A stretch of DNA of 64,000 nucleotides, from positions 89,840,631-89,904,630 of the forward strand of contig NC_133648.1 in the NCBI RefSeq assembly GCF_009905375.1, read 5' to 3'. The position numbers were made by a program, and so were the translations under genes. Position 1 is the first letter of the stretch. Each line of letters begins with the position of its first letter. The notes under the pieces are model-generated. The model was not told the origin of the DNA, searched no databases, and worked only from the letters and a program-made list of their open reading frames with translations. The DNA is from Apium graveolens (Eukaryota; Streptophyta; Magnoliopsida; Apiales; Apiaceae). Shown here piece after piece: positions 31,831-43,209 of this stretch.

Positions 31831-34240
31831 GTGTTTGGAAACCCAACCAGTGTTGGGTAGTTTCTTATTGGTAACTTGTCCAGTAGAAGTAGAATGAGTA
31901 ATTTTAGAATAAACAAAATTCAGTGATTATTGTGCATGTTTTCCTTCTGATGTAGACTCATTTCTTGATTCTTTAAGGTCTACTCCCAGTTTGTGGCAAC
32001 TCTTCATTACCTTCATGTTGCAAGGAATGCAGTCAAATTTGTCACAGAATTAATAGGGATCATTAGAATTTGCTTTATTGTATATGCAAGTTCCTTCAGC
32101 TGGCTTGCTAATAACCTTTTTACAAAGGCGAGTTAGATGATTTGAAGAGCCACATTTTTCACACTTCTTTCTAGGAGCATTTGTAACATAAGCAAAATTA
32201 TTGCTTTTGTTTATCCCTATTTTCCCATTTCTATTTTTTTTTCTCTTTCTTGCATCTTTAGTTTCGGTTTCTTGAACAGGAGTCTTGGGACTTTATTTGT
32301 TCATGAGTTTCTCTTCAGTATTGGAAGACTGAACTGATTCTTCAGTTTTCTTTACTTTATCTTCATCATCAATTTCTTGCTTGATACTCAATTCTTTTTC
32401 ACTAAAGTTGACTACACATGCTTTGAATATAGGTGCATTAACCTCTTTTAAAAAGGTTGGAGCATTCTCAGTCTTCTTGGCTTTCCCTTTGTCACCTACA
32501 GTTTTCTTTTTGTCACTCATGTCATCATAGTCAAAGCCAATAGCAATGTTTGCACATGGCTTATTCTTCCCATTATACTGTTCAACCAGATCAGATGCAT
32601 TTCTGAAATATTTCATCTTTACTTCATTCTTTTCTAGCTTCTCCCTTAATATTACTTCAATTTCATTTGCACACTTGAGCTTGTTCTTAAGATAAGCATT
32701 TTCTTATTTTAAAGCTTCAAGATCAACTATCAATAATTCAGTTTCTTTCTTCTCACTCTCGAGCTTCTTATTTATCTTTGTTAATCTGCTAACTTCTTCA
32801 TTAGCAGCAACCATGCTTGTGTGAATGTGAAACATATCTGTGCTCATCTTTTCAACAGTTTCCTTGTATTGATTCACGTTTAAATCAATAGTGGTAAGAG
32901 TTGGTGTATGTGCTTTTGATGAGGATGATTCGCCTTGCTCCAAAGCCATTAGAGCATAGTTTCCAACTTCCTCATCTTCATCATTATCTGAATCATCCCA
33001 ACTCTTTCCCTCCGCAATGTAAGCTTTGCTCTGTTGCTTTTTCAGAAGAGCTTCATACTTTGCTTTCAGTTCAAGATAAGCTTTGTCTTTCTTCGCCTTC
33101 TTAGGTTTCCTGCATTCTGTAGCAAAGTGGCCTAGTTCATCATAATTCAAGCACTTTATATTAGATCTATCAACAAATCCAGTTTTATAACCACTTTTGC
33201 TGTCAGAATTGTACTTCCCTTTCTCTTTCTAGCTGTTGTCTTTGTTGAAGGATAGTCCTTTATTTCTGAAGTACCTTGGCTTCTTTACTCTAATGCTAGA
33301 GAAATTTCTATCTAAATAAGCCATTGACTGATCTAGCTCATCCAGTTCTTCAAGAGTGTAGAAATCATCCTTTTCCAACTCTAGTATGACTTGCTCCTAT
33401 GAATCATTTGTTCTCTGCTCACTTGTTGAGGCAACTAAAGTTTGAGATCTTAGTTCATCATTGAAGGATTGGCTTTCATTCATAATTAAAGCACTTGAGC
33501 CATCCACAACATGTCCTTGAGCAGATCTCAACGATTGCCTTTGAATCATCTCTAGTACATATATTTTGAGAATTCCATATAGAACTTCCAGAGTTATTCT
33601 GCTTAAGTCTCTCCCTTCCCTGATTGCAGAGATTTTCTATTCCAAATGGTCAGGGAGAGTAAGCAAGAACTTTAGATTCACCTCTTCAGCTTCATAGTAT
33701 TTGTCATGAAGCTGCAAGTCATTTATCAACTTATTGAATCTTTCAAACACATCAGTAATGCTTTCCTTAGGCTTAGCCATGAAAACCGCATACTATGAAA
33801 TCAGTATCCTTTTTTATTAGATCTAACCTCCTCAGTTCCTTCACAGAGTATTTCAATCTTCTCCCATATTTGCTTGGCAGTGTCACAGTTAACAATATTG
33901 TTGTACATCACATTGTCAAGTGACTCTATCAATATCAATTGCAAGCTGCTATCCAGGGAGACTTTCTCCTTTTCAGGGTCTGAATACTCAGCTAGATCTT
34001 TAGGAGCATAATGAGCTGGTATGACCATGTCTCCATCTATAGATTCCTCAACTCTTACCATAGGAATGAAGGGTCCATTCTTGAGAATCTGAATGTGAAG
34101 TGGATTGGCCATCCCGATAAATAACATCATTTTTTTTCCAAAGAGTGTAGTTAGCTTTGTCAAAGGTAGTAATTTTTATGCTACTGATTTTCTGTGTATT
34201 CATTCTTCCAAGATCCTGAATCTGTTTACTTTCAGATTTT
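31831..34240 (-). pseudogene. Copia-A gag
   Basis: The N-terminal piece (34200-33801) has SIKITTFDKANYTLWKK, NPLHIQILKNGPF and AKQIWEKIEILCEGTEEV. The middle (33800-33160) is broken by stops. 33150-32704 holds the knuckle region CLNYDELGHFATEC, where the second Cys is Tyr, then an acidic stretch and a coiled coil. 32616-32293 is a Lys/Glu-rich tail. 31831-32290 has a second short Cys/His-like piece (KKCEKCGSSNHL-like) and no continuous frame. The domain order is that of Sirevirus gag. Confidence 0.75.
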
Positions 34241-34252
34241 GCTCTGATACCA
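34241..34252 (-). promoter_or_regulatory. Primer binding site of copia-A
   Basis: The minus strand reads TGGTATCAGAGC, a perfect initiator tRNA-Met type PBS, two bases from the 5' LTR edge. Confidence 0.9.
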
Positions 34253-34254
34253 CT

Positions 34255-35552
34255 TGTTAGGTAATGAATCATACGCAGAGGGGGGGGTGAATGTGTTTTT
34301 CTGATTATAGGCTTTTCTTGAAAGTTAATGGTTGAACAAAGTAAATTAAATCTTGTATAGAAAAGTGTTCATGCAGAATTTAAACTTACACAAAATAAAG
34401 AACACAAATCTTTAAAACTCACTTAACTTTTATATTAAAAATTAAGACTGTTTTGCTACAAAATTTCTAAGCTCTTTGATGTTAAAGAGCTCAGCTTCTT
34501 CTTGAGAGTGATACAAGATATTTGATCTAAATTGTTACTTCTAACTAGAGGACTAGTGTTAACTTTATAACTCAGTTAACTGCTGGTTTACACAGTGGAT
34601 AATAAACATGCTACTAGATTTTCTAAACTGTCACTTGTCAATCTTCCATTTCCGGCTTAGCATATCTTTAGCATCCAGTGTTTACTTTAATCTTCCTCTG
34701 TCAGTTAATCTTTGCCATTGATCGTGCACACTCTTCAAGCTGCTTTTTGTAGACTTGTCAATCCAGTTGTTGGATTGTTTGTTGATTATCTATCTTTGAT
34801 ATTGAACTGATCTGCAATTCTGTACTTTGAGACTGTACTTCGAGATCTCCGGTTTGAATTAATAGAACACTTGACATCTTGATAAGTACATAGGCTTATC
34901 GAGATCTCTAGCATTCCATATTGAGTTTGACTTGTAGAGGTCTTCAGCTTGTCGAGATCTCTAGTCTTCACATCTTCACTATGACTTATCGATAACTCTG
35001 AGTTCTCTAGTGAAGGAATGACTTGTCGATATCTCCAATCTCCAGTTCTTTAAAAGTGGCTTGCCGATATCTTCTTGAGTTCTCGAGTAGCTTTCCTGAC
35101 TTCTCCACTCCCGATGGATATTGCTCATCCGTCGAGTAGATATATAGCTCATCCGTCGAGTAGATATATAACTCATACGTTGAGTAGATATTGCTCATCC
35201 ATCGAGTAGAATATTGCTTATCCGTCGGTACTCTATGGAGTTCTCGAATGGCTTCTCTATAACATTAAATCTGTGATTTGTAGAGATCTTGACTTAGAAT
35301 ATTTTTCTCCAAACAAATTTATTCAACTCCAAGCTTCTTCAAAATTCTTCTGAGGCATGATCTTCTTGATCTTCTTCCAGATATAATCCTTAGGCTTGAT
35401 ACTATTTTAGGAAAAAGACTCCAGTCTGCTCCTTTGCATTTTTACAGACTTTAAATGTTACAAGGTCAAAATACAAATTAGGATAACAATACAACTTACT
35501 TAGGGTTGATAAATTGTCTTAGTCTTGTTAAAGTACAGGCATGTCTTTTACA
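34255..35552 (-). mobile_element. Copia-A 5' LTR
   Basis: 1298 bp; starts TGTTAGGTAATG on the plus strand and ends TTTTACA. It is highly similar to 23818-25147 but lacks ~20 bp containing the TATA box near 34637. It has one fewer tandem unit. Confidence 0.9.
35123..35228. repeat. 22-24 bp tandem repeat in copia-A 5' LTR
   Basis: Four units plus a partial one, of GCTCATCCGTCGAGTAGATA type, start at 35123, 35147, 35171 and 35193. The 3' LTR has five and a half. Confidence 0.9.
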
Positions 35553-36530
35553 ATAGGATTCCTGACTGGATGATCATTAACTGCTTTTATAATGGCTTGG
35601 GAGCACAGTCTAGACCCATGCTTGATACAGCATCAGGTGGAGCCTTATGGGCTAAGAGCTACGTTGAAGCTTATGAATTGATTGAACTGATGGCTGCTAA
35701 TAAATACCAGAACCCTTCTCAGAGACTAAATCAAGAAAAAGTAGCAGGAATTTTGGAGGTGGATGCAACTACTGCGACAGCTGCTCAACTTAAGGCTTTG
35801 ACGATGAATGTGGATTCGTTGGCTAATTATCGAGTTAATCAGATCACTAGTGTCTTTGAGCTTTGTGCTGGTGTGTATGAGACAGAGCAGTGTGCTATAT
35901 CTAATGAATCAGCTCAGTTCATGAGCAACTTTCAGAGGTCGCAGCAGCCAGTTCCAGCCACCTATCATCCCAACAACTGCAATCATCCTAACTTCAGCTG
36001 GAGCAACACTCAGAATGCGGTTCAGCAACCTTATCAGCTGTATACAGCAAAGCAGTACAACCCTCCTAGTTTTCAACAACCGCAATATGCTACAAGACAA
36101 CAACTCCAACTTCAGCAGTTACCACATGGAGGTACAAGTCAAGCTAATGAAAAATCTAAATTGGAGGAGTTGAGGCTCATGTGCAAGAGCCAGCGGTTTC
36201 TATTAAGACCTTGGAGAATCAAATTGGGCAGATTGCCAATACCTTGCTGAATTGTCAACCTGATACACTACCTAGTGACAGAGAAGTTCCAGGAAAGAAG
36301 GAAGCAAAAGTGTAGGTTAAGGCAATTACATTGAGGTCTGGAAGGGTTGCAAGCCAAGAAAAAGTTCAAGTCTCAGAAAATCTGAAGATGTGGCTGAAGA
36401 AAATGTGCAGAAGGAAGCGGAAGTGGAACCAAGGAAGAAAACTATGGAACACACTCCTCTTGAGGGTAATACAGGGGAGAAACAGGTCTATCCTCCACCT
36501 CATTTTCCTAAGAGGCTGCAGAAGCAAAAT
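35553..36530 (+). pseudogene. Athila-2 gag, C-terminal part
   Basis: Resumes at IPDWMIINCFYNGLGAQSRP, followed by NPSQRLNQEKVAGILEVD. The former zinc knuckle reads FELCAGVYETEQC: compared with CDLCAGSHAMDQC in Athila-1, the first Cys is Phe and the His is Tyr, so it could not bind zinc normally. A Gln/Asn/Pro-rich region follows. After 36250 the frame is broken and a Lys/Arg/Glu-rich part reaches the protease linker. Confidence 0.85.
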
Positions 36531-37190
36531 TGGATAAACAGTTTGTGAAGTTTCTGGAGGTGTTCAAGAAACTTCATATCAACATACCTTTCACTGAAGC
36601 TTTTGAACATATGCCTAGTTTTGTGAATTTTATGAAAGGTATTCTCTCTCAGAAAGTGAAGCTCGATGACTTAGAGACTGTTGCTCTAACGGAGGAATGC
36701 AGTGTTGTGTTGCAACATAAGTTGCCTCCGAAGCTTAAGGATCCTGGAAGCTTCACTATTCATTGCACTATCGGAAACTGTCATTCGACAAGTGTTTGTG
36801 TGATCTGGGAGCTAGCATCAATCTGATGCCTTTATATGTCTTCAAGAAGTTGGGTTTTTCTGATCCAAAGCCTACTTATATGTCCTTGCAGTTGGTCGAT
36901 CGTTCTATTACATATCCATGAGGCATTATGGAGGATGTCTTGGTCAAGGTGGACAAACTCATTTTTTAGCTGATTTTGTAATTCTTGATTTTGAAGAGGA
37001 TAAAAAGATTCCCATAATCTTGGGAAGACCATTCTTGGCTACTGGCCGAACCTTGATATATGTGCAGAAGGGAGCTCACTATGCGAGTGCTGGATCAGGA
37101 TGTGACTTTCAATGTGTTCAATTCCATGAAATTCCCTACTGATAATGAGGAGTGCTTAAAAGTGGAGTTGGTCGATTTCTGTGGTTACCT
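36531..37190 (+). pseudogene. Athila-2 gag-protease linker and protease
   Basis: FKKLHINIPFTEAFEHMPSF leads into LPPKLKDPGSF and the protease. The active-site motif CDLGASINLM is intact (GATCTGGGAGCTAGC at 36802-36816), unlike in Athila-1. Further blocks are [11 protein letters not shown] and [21 protein letters not shown] stop (TGA) follows YP near 36920 and a register change lies close to the active site. Confidence 0.8.
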
Positions 37191-38480
37191 CAGAACTTGA
37201 TCAATTGCTAAGATTTGATGCCTTAGAGAATGCCTTGTTGGGGAATTCAGATAGTGAAGATGATGAAGGTGATGAGCAATTGCGGTATTTGAATGCTTCT
37301 CCTTGGAAGTGAAGGCTGGATATGCCGTTTGAATCTCTTGGATTGGAAGAGCTAAAAAATTCTCCAAAGCGCCTCAAGTTTTCTATTGAGGAAGCTCCTA
37401 GACTTGAGCTTAAACCATTGCCTGAACACTTGAGGTATTCATTTTTAGGTGATGCATCTACTATGCCTGTTATTATTATATCTGACCTTTCAGGCAGTGA
37501 TGAGGAAAAGCTCTTGAGAATTCTTAGAGAATTCAAAATTGGATGGAGTATAGCAGATATCAAGGGAATCAACCCTTCTTATTGCATGCATAAAATTCTG
37601 CTAGAGGAAGGAAGCAAGCCAACTGTTGAGCAACAAAGGAGGCTTAATCCGATAATGAAAGAGGTTGTGAAGAAGGAAATTCTCAAGTGGCTAGATGCAG
37701 GGATCATTTATCCTACTTCTGACAGTTCTTAGGTGAGTCCAGTTTAGTGTGTGCTGAAGAAAGGAGGTATCACTGTGGTTGTTAATGAGAAAAATGAGCT
37801 CATTCCTACTCGAACAGTCACGGGGTGGAGAGTTTGCATGGATCATAGGAAGTTGAACAAAGTCACGAGGAAGGATCACTTCCCGCTTCCATTTATTGAT
37901 CAGATGCTTGACAAGTTAGGTGGGCATGAGTACTATTGTCTTCTGGATGGCTATTCGGGTTATAATCAGATTTGTATCGCTCTAGAAGATCAGGAAAATA
38001 CTACCTTCACTTGTCTGTTTGGTACTTTTGCCTTCATAAGAGTTTCTTTTGGTTTGTGTGGTGCACCTGCCATATTTCAAAGATGCATGATGGCTATCTT
38101 CTCTGTGTTTGGTGATTTTTTCGATGAGTGCTTGCAAAATCTAGGCGTAGTTCTTAAAAGGTGTGGTGAGACCAATCTGGTTCTCAACTGGGAGAAATGT
38201 CACTTTATGGTGTAACAGGGCATTATTCTTGGGCACAAGGTCTCTAGTAAAGGTCTTGAGGTGGACAAAGCCAAGGTGAGGGTCATTGAAAACCTTTCTT
38301 CCACCAATTTCTGTTAAGGGAGTCCGCAGCTTTTTGTGTCTTGCAGGCTTCTATAGGCGGTTCATCAAGGACTTCTCTAAAATATCTAAAGCGTTGTGCA
38401 ATTTGTTGGAGAAGGATGTTCCTTTCAAGTTTCATGATGAGTGTCGAGCTGCTTTTGAGATCTTAAAGAAGAATTTAATC
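37191..38480 (+). pseudogene. Athila-2 reverse transcriptase with catalytic box deleted
   Basis: Homologous to Athila-1 RT from LPEHLRYSFLGD through KEILKWLDAGIIYP and GWRVCMDHRKLNKVTRKDH to YCLLDGYSGYNQI. A TAG replaces Trp after SDSS near 37731. At about 38097-38112 the text runs from MAIFS straight to VFGDFF. The 15 residues that in Athila-1 contain the FMDD catalytic box are missing in frame. Another stop follows CHFMV at 38213. The thumb and connection continue in a new register (FLCLAGFYRRFIKDF). Confidence 0.9.
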
Positions 38481-38940
38481 ACGGCACCTGTCATAACTGC
38501 ACCTGATTGGAATGAGCCTTTTGAGATGATGTGCGATGCAAGTGACTATGCAGTTCGAGCAGTTCTTGAGCAAAGAAAGAACAATATATTTCATGTGGTC
38601 TACTATGCTAGTAAGACCCTAAATGGTGCTCAACTGAACTATAATACTACTGAGAAAGAACTCTTAACCATTGTCTACGGTTTTGAGAAGTTTCGATCTT
38701 TTTGCTTGGGATGAGGGTGACAGTTTTCACTGATCACGCTGCTATTCGCTATCTTTTCTCGAAGAAGGACTCGAAGCCTAGACTGATTCGATGGGTTCTT
38801 TTACTTCAGGAGTTTGAATTGTAGATCGAGAATAGGATAGTTACTGAGAATCAAGTCACCGATCATCTATCTCAGTTAGAAGATCCTAGTATAGCTTCAC
38901 AAGATAAGACATTAATTAATGAGTCTTTTCTCGATGAGCA
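38481..38940 (+). pseudogene. Athila-2 RNase H
   Basis: Begins FEMMCDASDYAVRAVLEQRK, then [36 protein letters not shown], a frame change near 38712, [20 protein letters not shown] and a final DHLSQLEDP. Stops include TAG near 38823. Confidence 0.85.
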
Positions 38941-40260
38941 GTTGTTTGGGGTGCAAGAGAAAGAACCATAGTTTGCAGACATTGTGAACTACCTAGTGAG
39001 CAATATTATGCTTCCAAACTTGTCTTCTGCTCAAAGGAAGAAGTTTATTCATGAGGTGAAGTGGTACATGTGGGATGAGCCTTTTCTGTTTAGGCAAGGA
39101 GCTGACCAAATCATCAGGAGATGTATTCCGTACAGCGAGACGGAGGGTATCTTGCGAGACTGTCATTCGACTATTTCTGGAGGCCACTATGGTGGAGAGA
39201 AAACAACAGCTCATATCCTTCAAGTGGGATTCTTCTGACCTGCATTATTTAAGGATGTGCATCGATTCGTTTTGAAGTGTGATCGCTGCCAGCGTGTTGG
39301 TAATATATCTAAGAGGGATGAGATGAGATGCCTCTTAATGTGCTTCTCAAGGTTGTGGTCTTCGATGTTTGGGGAATAGACTTTACGGGGCCATTTGTCT
39401 CATCTTGCAATAATCAGTATATCTTATTGGCGGTTGATTATGTCTCGAAATGGGTGGAAGTCAAGGCTTTGCCGACGAATGATGCTAAGGTAGTGCTAAA
39501 TTTTCTTCATAAGCAGATATTCACAAGATTTAAAACTCCAAGAGTCATAATCAGTGATGAGGGATCACATTTCTGCAATCACAAGTTCACTGTTATAATG
39601 CAGCGATATAATGTGAATCATCGCATTGCTACATCCTACCATCCTCAGACTAATGGTCAAGATAAAGTATCTAACAGAGAGATCAAGCGTATTCTAGAGA
39701 AGGTTGTAAGTCCATCGAGGAAGGATTGGTCTTTGAAGCTGGATGAAGCTGTGTGGGCGTATCGAACAGCATACAAGACTCTGCTAGACATGTCAGCATT
39801 TCAGTTGGTTTATGGTAAGGGATGTCATTTGCCTGTGGAGCTAGAGCACAAGGCTTATTGGGCTTTGAAGAAGTTGAACCTTGATTTGGATGCAGCTGGT
39901 AAGAAAAAAATGTTTCAATTGAATGAACTCGATGAGTTTCGGCTTCAAGCATATGAGAACAAAATAATGTATAAGGAGAAAGTCAAGAGGTGACACGATA
40001 GGGGTCTAGAGCTCAAATCATTTGTGTCGGGGCAACAAGTTCTTTTGTTCAACTCTCGTCTCCGTCTTTTTCCTGGAAAATTGAAGTCGAGGTGGTCAGG
40101 GCCATTTATTATCAAAATTATGTTTCCGCATGGAGATGTGGAGATTTTTTAGAATGATCCAGGCCAAGCGTTCAAGGTGAATGGACAGATGTTGAAGCAT
40201 TACTATGGGAATACGGCAAATCGTGAGGTGGTTACCGCCGTTTTATTGTCAACCTGATCT
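38941..40260 (+). pseudogene. Athila-2 integrase
   Basis: The HHCC zinc domain (HYGGEKTTAHILQ to CDRCQRVGN, 39185-39305) has a TGA after GFF. The core has GIDFTGPF and [10 protein letters not shown], but the third catalytic position reads NGQDKVSN where Athila-1 has NGQVEVSN, so the catalytic Glu is replaced by Lys. The long open frame 39328-39993 covers the core. A stop follows at VKR, and the C-terminal part ([18 protein letters not shown]) runs to about 40255 with one further stop near 40150. Confidence 0.9.
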
Positions 40261-40417
40261 AGGAATTCTACGTCAAGATAGCAACATAAACCAAGCGCTT
40301 CTTGGGAGGCAACCCAAGTTTGTTGTACATTAGCAGATAGAGTTAGAAGGAAAAGCAAAAATAAAATACAAAAAAATCAGAAAATTAGGAAAAGCAGGGA
40401 ATTTTTGGCAGAAGCAC

Positions 40418-40545
40418 AGCGCGCCTGCGCTGAAAGCGGGGCAGCCACGCTGAAAAGAGCAGAAGCTGCGCGCGCCCGCGCTGGATTACCAGAGACACGG
40501 CGTGCCCGCACTGCCAGGCGGGACGGCCGCGCTGCACCCCTATAA
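40418..40545 (+). repeat. GC-rich cassette in Athila-2 pol-ORF3 spacer
   Basis: Several imperfect copies of GCGCGCCCGCGCTGGA-like units in AT-rich surroundings (40261-40815, otherwise non-coding). The 16-mer is shared with the LTR cassette of the same element at 43530-43547. Confidence 0.85.
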
Positions 40546-40708
40546 AAAAAAAATATAAAATCGAAAAATCAAAAACAAAATCAGTCTATACCCAAATTTC
40601 CCTCTCCCACCTTCCATATTTCCCTCTCCAAATCAGTTTCAATCACCCCATTACTCCCATCATTCCCATAATCAATTCTCACTTCTATTCTAAACCTAAC
40701 TATCTTCC

Positions 40709-40716
40709 TATATATA
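40709..40716 (+). promoter_or_regulatory. Candidate TATA box ahead of Athila-2 third ORF
   Basis: CCTATATATACACAC lies 100 nt upstream of the ATG at 40816, followed by a pyrimidine-rich leader. A second TATA-like run, CCCCTATAAAA, is at about 40538-40549, next to the GC cassette. Function is inferred. Confidence 0.45.
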
Positions 40717-40815
40717 CACACACACTTATATACAATCATCTCCATCACCTTTTCAATTCTCAAAACTCTAAATCTCTCTTACTTACATCTTTTCTCTCAA
40801 AATTATTCGATTTCA

Positions 40816-42030
40816 ATGGCACCCAAGAGACAAAGGACCCAAGTTAGCAGTAGCACCACCAATTCTTCTAGTGTTGGGGGTGTGAGGCCCAGGTTTGCAA
40901 CTCCGGAGGCTGAGGCAGAGTATACGAGGCTGCTTTTCAAGCCCATTTCCAATGAGCGATTCTTCTAGTGTTGAGGGTGCTTAAACCATTTCCGGAGGAT
41001 GAGATGTATTGCTTTTTGTGAGGCACCAGTTGCTGTGCCCATGAGTGTGGTTCGCGATTTTTACGTGAATGTGATGGCATAGAAGAACGGGTATTCTGTG
41101 GTTAGGGGATTGACGGTGGATTATACCGTAGATGCGATTCGGAGGGTGATTAACCATCCTGAGAGACAACCGAGCCAGGATGATGGGGTGACGAAGGCTG
41201 GGGAAGATTTTACTTTGGATTTAATTGTTGCTACTCTCTACGTTCCTGACACTCACTAGAAGTTTAAGAAAGGGTCGAACAAGTATGCTACTTTCCCTGC
41301 ATCGTGCATGAACAGGTATGCCCGTGCATGGAACTCGTTTATTTGTGCTAACATTACGCCTTTATCACATGTGCATGATGTTACGGTAGACCGGGCAAAG
41401 CTGTTGTGGGGTATTCTGTATGGTGATTATGTGGATTTGGGGTCCATTATTTTTTAGGGTATTTTGAGGTTTCTGCAAGGGAGCACTACGGGTTCTATTC
41501 TGTATGCATCGATTGTGACAAAGTTGTGTGCGATAGTTGGAGTTCATTGGCCCGCACACGAGCAGCTGCAGTTGCTTAGTGCCTCGATTGATAGTTCAAC
41601 TATAATAGTGATGCTGGAGTGGGACGGTGGAAAGGCTGATGAGAAGGGGCTCAATTATTCCTATAATCACTTTCCGGGTGGACGTCCAGATGATCAGGCA
41701 TTTGCTGGTGGTTCTTTCAGGCTAGTAGAGCGGCATGGTGACATCGGATGCGGGAGGCTGGTTCTTCGCGGTAGCAGCAGCAGGATGTTGAGGGCATCGC
41801 TGGTTTGAGTTTAGTGCAGTATAGACGCTTGATGAGGAGGATGGATGTGATGCATGACATACATAACAGGTTTATACAGGACCCTACCCATGCGTTGGGT
41901 ACAGTGTTCAGAGCCACATGAGTTGACATCCAGTGGCCAGTATTTAGTGAGGATTTTATGTACTCACCGCCTGACACTTCTAACACTCCACCCCTTGAGG
42001 TGATGACCCTGATTCCGAGTAGGCATGCCT
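40816..42030 (+). pseudogene. Athila-2 third ORF (putative plant transposon protein)
   Basis: ATG at 40816 gives MAPKRQRTQVSSS. Conserved blocks are shared with Athila-1: GYSVVRGLTVDYTVDAIRRV, KFKKGSNKYATFPASCMNRY, ARAWNSFICANITPL, TVDRAKLLWGILYGDYVDLG and a C-terminal VFSEDFMYSPPDTSN-like end near 41940-41980. A short rearranged or duplicated stretch lies near 40955-40985 (the text TTCTTCTAGTGTTG recurs from 40863). Stops occur near 41080, 41258 and 41455, with shifts elsewhere. The basic N-terminus could be a nuclear localisation signal. Confidence 0.7.
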
Positions 42031-43196
42031 AATTCCTTACTATTACCTTCACTGAGGACAGTGAATATTTTAAGTTTGGGGGTGGTAGTTAAGGAATATG
42101 TTTGTGTGAGTCTCATTTAGTTGTATATTCATGATAGTTTAGTTCATATAGTTTCATATTTGCCATGTAGTAGTTTTTTTTATTTTGCATATAGTATGTT
42201 GCATATAGATTGCATGTGCATCTTGTGATGATCCCTTAAGTGTGCTTTTCCGATTAATTTGTGATGTTGATGCGAGTGTAGTGATGTCGTATAGAGGGAT
42301 GTTGAGTCCTATTAAGTTGATTTGCATGCTAGAAACAATAAAAATTTAATTAAGTCTTATAGGTTGCTTGAGTACTAGATCATGATCATGGTTTGTTGTT
42401 TGTCGAGGTAAAATGATTTGTTTATATTTATAATTTAGGATATTCTCTTAATGATAAAATAATATGGATATTTAAAAATTGGAAAAAAATATTGGATTTC
42501 ATTGCTAGTTGTTGTGGCTAGGTGTCAAATGGCTAGTTGACGGCTCATATTTATATGAGTAGTCTAGGGTTGAATGAGATGGAGCGAAACACACTCGTTC
42601 AGAAATTACTGAAAAAAATAGAAAAAGAAAAAAATGAAAAAAAAGAAAGAGAAAAAATATGTGTTTATAGTCTGGGAACTTTGTGCCTAGTGACCTAAGG
42701 CTTTTATAGTCTGGGATCCACTAACCTAACGCTCGCTACATGAGTATTATTGTATAAGTCTTTTGTGGACCTCACTCATTGCACGGTCAAATAAGCATAT
42801 TTGTGATTGTTTATGTGTTATCAATAAAAGCATGAATCTTTGTATAACTCCGATAATAAGAATTGAAGCATGAATCTTTGTATCACAAGGTCATTTTGAG
42901 TTTAGCATTTATTCTATTTATAACCTTGTAATTGCCTTGATGAGTAGTGAGTCATGATTATTGATCTAGTTGCGATAGTATATCTGTTAAGCATTTGCAC
43001 ACATGCACGTTTCTGGCTTGTGAGTTGATTTGTAGAATTTGATTGATCTTTGTGCGAATAACTGCATTTATTGAGATGTTGCTCATTGATTGGTTTAGTT
43101 ATTCTGAGGGGATCGTTTGCATTCATGTAGCTTGCATTCATGCATTTTTATTTTTCATTCTTTGAGTCTGTTTATGCTTGAGGACAAGCATCGGTT
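42031..43196 (+). other. Athila-2 non-coding 3' spacer
   Basis: No coding frame. A purine tract lies at about 42606-42660. A conserved block at 42660-42785 (TTTGTGCCTAGTGACCTAA, TATAGTCTGGGATCC, TTTTGTGGACCTCACTCATT) matches Athila-1 and Athila-3. Confidence 0.8.
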
Positions 43197-43209
43197 CAAT
43201 TTAGGGGTG
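43197..43209 (+). promoter_or_regulatory. Polypurine tract of Athila-2
   Basis: CAATTTAGGGGTG directly precedes the LTR start TGTCAAGTGG. It is slightly degraded compared with GTTTGGGGGTG in Athila-1. Confidence 0.75.

Larger units (their letters stand above)
23818..35552 (-). mobile_element. Copia-A, non-autonomous Sirevirus-like element inside Athila-2 gag
   Basis: LTRs at 23818-25147 (3') and 34255-35552 (5') enclose PBS, gag, a pol reduced to scraps, a promoter-like spacer, a large env-position ORF and the PPT. The Athila gag reading PHHGM / IPDW is interrupted precisely by it. The immediate flanks GAATG and ATAGG do not form a clean duplication. The INT core and all of RT are missing, so it would depend on enzymes from elsewhere. 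Confidence 0.85.

Noticed and set aside
23806..35560. A clean 5-bp target duplication around copia-A
   Set aside because: The immediate flanks are GAATG and ATAGG; nearby GGAAT/GGATT are similar but offset, so I do not claim one.
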